A DNA stretch of 64,000 bases from Nymphaea colorata. Its lineage: Eukaryota; Streptophyta; Magnoliopsida; Nymphaeales; Nymphaeaceae. Location of the stretch: assembly GCF_008831285.2 (NCBI RefSeq), contig NC_045138.2, positions 5,177,205-5,241,204 of the forward strand. The letters run 5' to 3'. A model generated the notes under the pieces. It saw nothing but the letters and a program-made list of their open reading frames with translations. It ran no database searches and was not told where the DNA came from. Below are positions 26,701 through 37,200 of this stretch, in pieces; position 1 is the stretch's first letter; each line of letters begins with the position of its first letter. Both the position numbers and the translations under genes were made by a program.

Positions 26701-29213
26701 TTCAACACTAAACACAAGTGACAATATAAAGAGGGAGAGAGGAGAAGCCGCCTAGGGTACCGAGCCCGCCTCGGTACCCGCGCCCCATAGAACCGGGTCC
26801 AGGAATGGATCCGGTTCCCACAGCAACATATTCTAACACTCCCCCTCAAGCTTGGCATACATGTCAAACATGCCAAGCTTGCTAACATTCTTTTCGAATG
26901 AAGAAGTACAAAGCCCTTTAGTTAGGACGTCTGCAACTTGATCTTCAGACTTCATATATGGCAGAATCAGCTCCTTTGAGTCAATGCGTTCCCGGATAAA
27001 ATGACGGTCAATCTCCACATGTTTGGTCCTGTCATGTAGAACTGGATTATTGGCAAGATTAATCGCAGACTTGTTGTCACAGTACATCTTCATTTTATCT
27101 CCCAGTTCCACGCCAATATCAGTCAAAAGAATCTTCAGCCACACCATCTCTGTAACCCCCATTGCAACAGCCCTGTACTCAGCCTCAGCACTAGTCCTCG
27201 AACATACTTCTTGCCTCTTACTTCTCCAAACAACTAGGTTACCTCCAAGAAAGATACAATACCCTGTAGTAGACCTCCTTGTGTCAGTGCAACCTGCCCA
27301 ATCTGCATCTGAGTAGCCCTCAATAGTAAGTTTGTCTTGTCGAGTATACAGCAGTCCTTTTCCTGGGTCATTCTTTAGATATCCCAACACTCTTTCTGCA
27401 CTCTTCCAGTGACAATCCGTGGGAGCATGCATAAATTGACTTAGCACATTTACCGCATACGTGATATCAGGGCGAGTTAGAGTAAGATAGATAAGCTTAC
27501 CTACTAGCCTCTGATATCGCCCTTTTCCTTCCTCATCCAGAATAGTGCCCGTCTTGATACTTATCTTAGTTCCCGACTCTATAGGAGTAAGATAGGGCCT
27601 ACAACCAAGTTTGCCTGTCTCCTTTAGTAAGTCAAGAGTGTACTTCCTTTGATTCATAACCAGCCCTGTCTCTGATCGAGCAATCTCTATCCCCAGAAAG
27701 TATCTCAGCTTACCCAGATCCTTGAGGTCGAATTCCTTAGCTAATCTCTCCTTCATCTTTCTGTTTTCTTCTTCGTCACTGCCAGTGACAATCATATCAT
27801 CAACGTAGACAAGGAGAAGACTCACCAGACCACCTCTCTGCTTTATGAATAGGGTATGATCTCCATTTCCTTGCTTGTACCCAGTAGACTTCATAACGAT
27901 CCTTAGTCTCTCAAACCAAGCTCTAGGCGACTGCTTCAAGCCATACAAAGCTTTCTTGAGGTGACAACATTTTCCCTCTTGAACATACCCGGGAGGCATG
28001 CTCATATAGACTTCTTCCTCCAGATGGCCGTTCAAGAACGCATTTTTAACATCAAGCTGGTCCATGCGCCACTTCCTGTGCACAGCAAGAGCAAGAATAA
28101 CCCTCACGGTCTTCAACTTTGCAACAGGGGCAAAGGTCTCAAGATAGTCGATCCCATACTTCTGGCTGAACCCCTTTGCAACCAAACGAGCTTTATATCG
28201 ATCTACAGTGCCATCAGGTTTGTACTTCACGTTGTAAACCCACTTAGAGCCAACTAAGTGTGTCCCTTTAGGAATATCAACAACTTCCCATGTTTTGTTC
28301 TTAGCTAACGCACCCATCTCCTCTGTCATAGCATGTAACCACTTGGGATCATCCTTAGCATCATCCACCGACCTGGGAATAACAACTTTGGATAAGGTTG
28401 TGATAAAACATTTGTAATTTGTACTGAGCTTAGCATAAGAAACAAATCTCTGAATAGGGTGAGAAGTACATGACCTGGTGCCTTTGCGCACAGCAATGGG
28501 GAGCTCTTCATTCGATGGACTTGGGTCATCCGGGGAGATCACAGGATTGGGATTGGTTCTATCCTCATCACCAACATCTTCCACTGTAGCTTTCTCCTTT
28601 CTGACATAAACCTGGCCAAACAAGTGATCCCGGGCAACAATGGGCTGAGCATCCACCGTGACCCCTTCCATATGGCTGCCCTTCTCATTACTGACCGTGA
28701 CCGTGTCAATCACACTGGGACTAACCTTGTAATCCAAAAACTCCATAAACTGAATTAGCTGATTAGAGGAATACTCTTCCCCTTTGTTCCCAAGACACTC
28801 CCCCTGAAGAGGATTCACCGAAAAATACGACTCATGTTCATGAAATGTGACATCCCTCGAAACATACACTTTGGAAGTAGTGGGATCCACACATTTATAC
28901 CCCTTCTGAGTGGAAGAGTACCCCAAGAAAACTCCTTTAATAGACCGGGGATCAAGTTTTTTGAGAGTAGGGCTATGATTATGCACAAAACAACTGCACC
29001 CAAAGACACGAGGAGTAAGAGGCCACGGATTCTGAGTGGGCCACAGGGTAGAATAAGGAGACTGACCATCCAACACCCTAGTAGGCATACGGTTAATGAG
29101 ATGTGCACTAGTGAGAAGTGCATGCAACAAACCCTTTTGTTTTGAGAAGAGTTGCTCTTTGTGATAGAAATGTAGCACCAATATCTGTAACCCGAAAACA
29201 GCACTCACGCAGG

Positions 29214-29255
<42 letters not shown>

Positions 29256-32200
29256 ACAAGAAGAAACTGAGGAGAAGAAGCCGTAGCCAAAATGGTTTGC
29301 ACGGCCTCTATTTATAATCTCATTTTCAGAATTCTAAGAGTCTCCAATCGTAGAATCCTAGGAGATTTCACAAGCTCCAAGGACATTAATTACATCATAG
29401 AAACCTAAGAGACTTCACATATTACAAGGATATTAACTACAACATAGAATCCTAGGAGACTTCCCATATAACAAGGATATTAACTATAACATAGAATCCT
29501 AGGAGACTCTTCACATGTTACAAGGACATTAAATATTTTAACACATTCTACAAGGAGGTGGAATCCTAAGAGACTCCTCTTCAACGTGCTGGTGAAGGAT
29601 TTATATTTTAACACCCTCCCTCAAGTTGTGCATGGTTTTGCACCATGTACAACTTGCCTTTTAGAAACCAGAATCGTTCCTTTGTTAATCCTTTTGTAAA
29701 TAAGTCTGCAACTTGTTCATCTGTACGAACATAAATAGGCTGAATTTCCTTGTCTTCCACCTTTTGTCTAACAAAGTGTTGATCAATCTCAATGTGCTTT
29801 GTTCGACCATGTTGTACGGGATTAAAGGCAATGTTAATAGCGCTTTGATTATCGCACATTAACATTGATGTTTTAATCTTTTCTCCAATGTCTTCTAGCA
29901 AATGTCTAACCCATGTAACTTCAGCAGTACCTGCAGCCATGCATCTGTATTCAGCTTCAGTGCTGGATCTTGCGACTGCCTTTTGCTTTCGACAACTCCA
30001 AGACACAAGATTACGTCCAATGAAAATACAAAAACCAGAAATGGACTTTATTTGATCGGGATCTCCAGCCCAATCTGCATCTGTGAATGTCATAAGTTGA
30101 TGTCCAGTAGTTATATTTTCACTCTTACCATAAACTAAGCCATCTCCTGCTGTCCCTTTAAGATATCTTAATATTCTTTTGACAGCATCCATGTGAGTAT
30201 CTCTAGGTGCATGCATAAATTGGGATACTTGATTCACAGCATATATAATATCTGGTCTAGTAAATGTAAGATATTGAAGTGCCCCAACAATACTTCGATA
30301 TTGCGTAGGATCTTCATATAACTCCCCATCTTGAGCACTTAGTCTTTGATTTAGAACACTAGGAGTTCCAACAGGCTTACAATCAGACATACCTGACTTT
30401 TTCAACAAATCCAACGTGTATTTCTGTTGTGTCAATGTGAGGCGATTATTGTGCCTATCAATCTCCACTCCAAGAAAGAATCGTAAATCACCAAGCTCTT
30501 TCATTTTGAAGTTTTGCATCATCAAAACTTTAGCTTCTTCTATGTGTTTTTCTGAATTGCCTGTGATAACAATATCATCAACATATATAAGAAGTAAAGT
30601 AAATATGTTTTCCTTTCGATAAATGAAAAGAGAGTGATCTAGAGGACATCTCCGAAAACCACATTCTTGAATCTTGCAAGAGAAACTGTCAAACCACGAA
30701 CGTGAGGCCTGTTTAAGTCCATAAATAGATTTTCTTAGTTTGCAAACCCATGCATGAGAGTCTCCTTTCGTGTATCCTGGAGGTTGTTCCATATATACTT
30801 CCTCCCTTAAATCACCATGAAGAAAAGCATTCTTCACGTCCATTTGATGTAGTCTCCATCCATATTCAACTGCCAATGATATAATCACGCGAATTGTTCC
30901 CATTTTGATCACAGGGCTGAATGTCTCATCATAATCTTCTCCATATTGTTGTGTAAACCCTTTTGCTACTAACCTTGCTTTGTGTCTTTCTATGCTGCCG
31001 TCAGGTTTGTATTTAATTTTGTATACCCATTTGGAGCCCACTACGTTCTTTTCGTGTGGCCTCGGAACGATCTCCCATGTTCCACATTCATGCAAGGCAT
31101 CCATTTCTTCTTTCATAGCCTTTCTCCAATGATGTGATTTTGATGCTTCATCAAATGAAGTAGGTTCTTCCTCCTTGCCAACTTTTGCCATGAATAACTG
31201 AAAATCAAGTGATAAAGAATCATAGCTAACCCACCTGTGAATGGGATGACGAATGCGTTGGGATCTTCTAAGGTGGGGCATGTTGTCTTCTTCACTGTGA
31301 GCATCTCTGTCCCTTAGTCGTCGACTGTAGATAAGACCCGAATACCGATGTGCATCGTTGCTCTGTTCATTATTGTTTTCGTGATGACTTAATGACTGTG
31401 TTGGATCTTCTTGATTTTCACTTTGAGCTATATCCGACGGTTGTATTGCTCTCTCTGAATCTTCACTTTGAGGCACATCATTTTCTATAACAGGATCTGC
31501 ATTGAATAACTGTGTACTGGTCCAGGGATCATAAGATTCAATGGTCATAGGCATTTCATTTGTATTATCAAAACTATGTTCATCAAAAATGACATTTCTT
31601 GAAGTTTTGATACGTTTAGTTGTTGGATCATAGCATCGAAAACCTTTATATTCATCAGCATATCCAACGAATCTACATTGAATAGCTTTGTCTTGAAACT
31701 TGTTCCTCAAGGCAGCATCAACGTGAACATAGCATACACAACCAAAAACCTTCAAGTTCTTGTAATCAGGTTGTTTGCCTAAGAGTGTAAAATATGGCGA
31801 TTTAGACATCAAGAGTGTCATAGGCAAACAATTTATTATGTATACAGCAGTATGGAAGGCTTCAGTCCACAAGGAAATGGGCACATTAGTATCATGCATC
31901 ATGCTCATGGCGCTTTCAACTATATGTCGATGTTTCCGCTCAACTACACCATTTTGTTGTGGTGTGTAAGGGCAGGAAATTTGTCTAGTTATCCCTTTTT
32001 CACGTAGAAATTCAATAAAATCAAGCGATGAATATTCTCCCCCTCCATCACATTGAAAATGCACCACATTGGATGAAAATTTAGTTTGAATCATGGCATA
32101 GAAGTTTCGAAATATGTGAGGTACTTCTGATTTGTGTTTCATGAAGTAAATCCAGGTGAAACGTGAATAAGAGTCAATGAATAAGATATAATATCTTGAC

Positions 32201-34194
32201 CCAGACATGGAATCAATAGGGGCTGGCCCCCATACATCAGAAAAAATAGTTTCAAAAGGTTTGGAAGCCCTTTGATTTATATTATGGAAAGGTAAAATAT
32301 GACTCTTACAAAGTCCACAACTTGAACATTTTTTGACACTTGAAGTAAGAGGTAAACTTGATCTTGGAATGAGACTATCTGTGACAAGTTTTTCAATGAA
32401 ATGTCGACCACAGTGTCCTAGCTGACTATGCCACAAATCAGACTCCAAAAATTGGTTAGGGCCCCTTACTTTTGATTGAAAATGGCAAGAACTTGGCACT
32501 GATGACGCATTATGAGAAAGAGAAAATGTCTTCAATCCTATATCAAAAGTGGATGAATCCTTGGGTAGACATTCCTTGAGGACGTACATATTCCCTTGAC
32601 GCTCCCCTCTAGCGAACATTTTCTTCGTTTGGAGGTCCTTGACATAGACAGAAGAAGGTGTGAATTCAACAGAAGAGCTTGTATCATCAATGAGTTTAGA
32701 AATGGATATGATGTTCTTTTTTATATTGGGAGCAAGAACAACATTAGACAGTGATAGAGACGAGGATGACAATGGAATATGTGCATTTCCAATATGTGTA
32801 ATAGGATGAGATTTTCCATCACCTGTTATAATGCAACTTCTACCGTAATGAGGGGATAAGTTAGTCAATTTACCTGCATTTCCTGTCACATGGGTAGCTG
32901 CACCTGAATCCAAGAACCATTCTCCCTGCTCATTTTGCTTTATAGTCATCTTTGAGAATGCGGCCATCAATAGCTGTTGCATATCTTCAGCGGTGGATTT
33001 AGAACTTTGTCCTCCTTGTTTATAATCATGTCTTACCCCTTTGTTTTTATTTTGAGGATTAAACCAACATTGTGCCTTCATGTGTCCTTTCTTGTTGCAC
33101 TGAAAACAAATTGGTATTTTTCTTGAAGTATCCAAAGGAGACATACCTTGGTTATGTGGTGTTGGTAGAATGCCACGACCACCATGGTTGGAGTTCCCAT
33201 GGCTCTTACCAAACTTTACATTCATAGCCAACACATTTTGGGAGTTCCCTTGATCAGTCCTTTCAATGACTCTTTTCATATTCATTTCATGTTGGAGAAG
33301 TTTACCTTGTAGTTCGTTGAAGGAAGGCAGAACAGGAAGGACCTCAAGAGCTGTAATAAAAGCATGATAATCATGCCCAAGTCCATTCAAGGTTTGCTGC
33401 ACCTTTTCCTTATCAGAAATGTTATTCCCTGAGGCAGCAAGTTGGTCTGCGACGGCCTTAATACGCCCCAAATAATCCATGATAGACGTTGAACCTTTGC
33501 TCAAATTCTGAAATTCTTTCTTTAAGTACATAATTCGAGCTTCTGATATTTGGGAAAAGGTATCAGCAAGGGTTTCCCATAATTCTTCTGCAGTACAATC
33601 ATCAGAAACTGAAAGTAACACTTGTTGAGATAAAGTGGACAAAATATACGCAACCAGACTTTGATCACGTCTCATCCACATAGCATGTTCAGGATTGTTG
33701 TCTTCATGAACAGCAATAACTTCTCCTGCCTCATTTTTTATTTCCTGTAAGACGGATATTGGTGGAGCCTTTGTTGAACCATCGAGATGTCCAAAGAGGC
33801 CTTGACTTCTTATGAAAGGCATGATTTGCCTTTTCCAGATCAGATAATTCTCATGGTTGAGTTTTTCGGTAATAAGGTGAGGAAGAAAACTTGAGGACAT
33901 GCCAGAATGCGAAAGGTTTTCCATGACAGCAGAAAGGAATGGTATATAGGTAGAAGATGAGAGGGAAAGAAGACACGATATAACAAGATGTGTCCTTGGT
34001 AAGCAAGAAGAAAAAGGAACAAGAATTGTGCAAGAGAAAAGTAAATTCAGGATAGAGACAAGATGAGAAAAGAGTTCTAACCAGATCAGACCTGTTTGGG
34101 CATTTCGTTTGGTAGAGATAACGTAACCTGGCTCTGATACCATGATAGAAATGTAGCACCAATATCTGTAACCCGAAAACAGCACTCACGCAGG

Positions 34195-34236
<42 letters not shown>

Positions 34237-37200
34237 ACAAGAAGAAACTGAGGAGAAGAAGCCGTAGCCAAAATGGTTTGCACGGCCTCTATTTATAATC
34301 TCATTTTCAGAATTCTAAGAGTCTCCAATCGTAGAATCCTAGGAGATTTCACAAGCTCCAAGGACATTAATTACATCATAGAAACCTAAGAGACTTCACA
34401 TATTACAAGGATATTAACTACAACATAGAATCCTAGGAGACTTCCCATATAACAAGGATATTAACTATAACATAGAATCCTAGGAGACTCTTCACATGTT
34501 ACAAGGACATTAAATATTTTAACACATTCTACAAGGAGGTGGAATCCTAAGAGACTCCTCTTCAACGTGCTGGTGAAGGATTTATATTTTAACACTTTGG
34601 ATCATGATGGATCTTGTAGAAGTGTGAATATCAGGCACAATTACGAAACATACGGAAAAGATATTTCACTTACCACCAGGAGTATCATTTGTTTCACTTG
34701 GAAACTCAACGTTGCATTTCAATCTAATTATTGTTTCCTGGTTGTCATACCTTTATTTCTTTCTACTTCTGGATCAGAGAGCTTTTGTTCACTTCTAACA
34801 GAAATATATATCTTTTATTTGCAGTTATCATATTAAACGTAGGCTTCTTTTGACTGGAACTCCAATACAAAATAGTTTACAGGAGTTGTGGTCCTTACTC
34901 AACTTCTTGCTTCCAAGCATTTTCAATTCAGTAAAGAACTTCGAGGAATGGTTCAATGCACCTTTTGCAGATCGTGGTGATATTTCTCTGACAGATGAAG
35001 AAGAACTATTGATTATTCGTCGTCTGCATCAGGTAATAATAATTTTTTTTTTATTGTTTAGTTCATTCAGTTCTTTCTCTTATTTTACAATTGGTGTCTC
35101 TCAGGTTATAAGGCCATTTTTACTACGGAGGAAGAAAGATGAAGTAGAAAAGTTCCTTCCAGGAAAAACGCAGGTCATTTTGAAATGTGATCTGTCAGGC
35201 TGGCAGAAAGTTTACTATCAACAGATTACAGATATAGGAAGAGTTGGACTAGATTCAAGTATCGTCTTCTCTGACATTCTTCTTTTCTTCTTCCGGATCT
35301 GTGTTTATTTATTTCCTTATGAGGATATGGAGTTAATAGTTAGAAAGTTTTTGTTCTTTTATAAAGTCAATAGTACCACATACAGTTCCATTTCTGCAGT
35401 AACCATTGAAAACGTACAGGTACTGGAAAGTCCAAGAGCTTACTGAATTTGTCTATGCAACTAAGGAAATGCTGCAATCATCCTTATCTATTTGTTGGCG
35501 AATACAACATGCATCAGAAAGAAGAGATAGTGAGAGCATCAGGAAAATTTGAGTTGCTTGATCGCTTACTCCCAAAACTGCAAAAATCAGGGCACAGAGT
35601 CCTGCTTTTCTCACAGATGACACGTCTCATGGACATTTTGGAAATCTACCTGTCGCTGCATGGATTCTCATATCTGAGGCTTGATGGTGCAACAAAGACC
35701 GAGGAGCGAGGTGCATTACTCAAAAAGTTCAATGCACCAGATTCCCCCTACTTCATGTTTCTTTTAAGCACTCGAGCTGGTGGTCTTGGCCTTAATTTGC
35801 AGACTGCAGATACAGTTATATTGTTTGATAGTGACTGGAATCCGCAAATGGACCAGCAGGCTGAAGATCGAGCTCATCGGATTGGGCAAAAGAAGGAAGT
35901 ACGTGTTTTTGTATTAGTAAGTGTTGGGTCAATTGAGGAAGAAATCCTGGAACGTGCAAAACAAAAGATGGGGATTGATGCTAAAGTTATTCAGGCTGGG
36001 CTATTCAACACTACTTCAACAGGTTAATATGCTTGTCACTAGTTCTTGTTTATCTTAAAATTTGTGACTCCCGTAGGGATACAACTTTTGGTTGTTTGAA
36101 GGCCAAATGTTAAACTTCCTGCAAGTGTGTTTTGGACAGTTCTGAAGCCTTAAACATACCCCGTGTCTTGGAGAAACTGATGGAACAAAGTCTTTCTAAA
36201 TTCATGGGATTGTTTGAAGGCCAAATGTTAAACTTCCTGCAAGTGTGTTTCGGACAGTTCCGAAGCCATAAACATACCCCGTGTCTTGGAGAAACTGATG
36301 GAACAAAGTCTTTCTAAATTCATGGGATCTAGCTGAAACTCATGCCTTCATATGTTTTTTTAAAAATCACCTAATATATGCTTCTCTATAGTACAACCAG
36401 GGGATTAGCTCTTCAGTAATGCTTCTTGAATGTAGAAATAGAGATTTTCAAGGATCAAACTACAATTGTTCGAAATTTTCCCGCTTGGGTTCCCTTTTTG
36501 TACACTAGAAGAGGCATGATTCAACTTCTAAGGTTTTATTCTCATAGGCATGGCATCGTTTGGTTAAGTTTCATTAGAAAAATAGTCCATATGTGTTCTT
36601 AATGGGTTGGCCATCTAATGTTTGATTTTCAGTATTAATATGTTTCAAAACTATGATGTCATGAAGTGGTACTGGATTTACTAATCCATTCACATTTGTT
36701 TATTTGGGAAAAGGTTTGTTGTCGCCAGTACACTTGTTGAACTCTTGAAATCATGAAGGTAGTTTAATGCATATAATCTATTTTTCCTAGAATTTGATGC
36801 ACACATGAAAAAGAAACAAAAATATCTAGGTTGTAGGTTGACTTTGATCAGTACATGAATTTAGGGATTTCAAAGGGGCTAAATCTGAACGCTTGAAACG
36901 TCAATAAGTTAAGAGATGAACAATAGGTCAATTTTTTCTTTCTTTTTCATTTTGTGGAGATTTCCACCACAACATATACGTATTGGTATGTGATTTTTTT
37001 CAAATTTTTTCCTCTACAGCAAAGGATAGAAGAGAAATGTTGCAGGAGATAATGCGCAGAGGTACAAATTCTCTTGGAACAGATGTACCAAGTGAAAGAG
37101 AAATCAATCGGCTAGCAGCTAGGTCGGATGAGGAATTCTGGCTTTTTGAGAAGATGGATGAAGAGAGGCGACACAGGGAAAATTATCGGTCAAGACTAAT

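Larger units (their letters stand above)
29162..34594 (-). mobile_element. Complete Ty1/copia retrotransposon D (5,433 bp)
   Basis: Two 452-bp LTRs (29162-29613 and 34143-34594) read base for base alike, including the same (GA)n length. The element is flanked by the 5-bp duplication CTTTG (29157-29161 and 34595-34599). The primer-binding site TGGTATCAGAGCCA lies directly next to the 5' LTR (34129-34142), complementary to initiator-Met tRNA as in many plant copia elements. A polypurine tract abuts the 3' LTR (29614-29622). One open gag-pol frame spans it. All this indicates a recent and possibly autonomous insertion, antisense to the SNF2 gene. Confidence 0.95.
23090..34824 (+). other. Intron 8 of the SNF2 gene (11.7 kb), filled with copia elements
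   Basis: It splits a glycine codon (GG/T): exon 8 ends ...LVTG, and exon 9 resumes [15 protein letters not shown]. From 24.0 to 34.6 kb it consists of copia B, C and D, all on the minus strand and thus antisense to the host gene. Left and right of these only about 950 and 230 bp of other intron sequence remain. Splice sites are canonical (GTAAAC, TTGCAG). Confidence 0.9.

Noticed and set aside
26833-29259. Single 808-codon protein from 29259
   Set aside because: The first ~33 codons translate the GA-rich LTR of copia D without an ATG. The true copia C sequence starts only about 29160.
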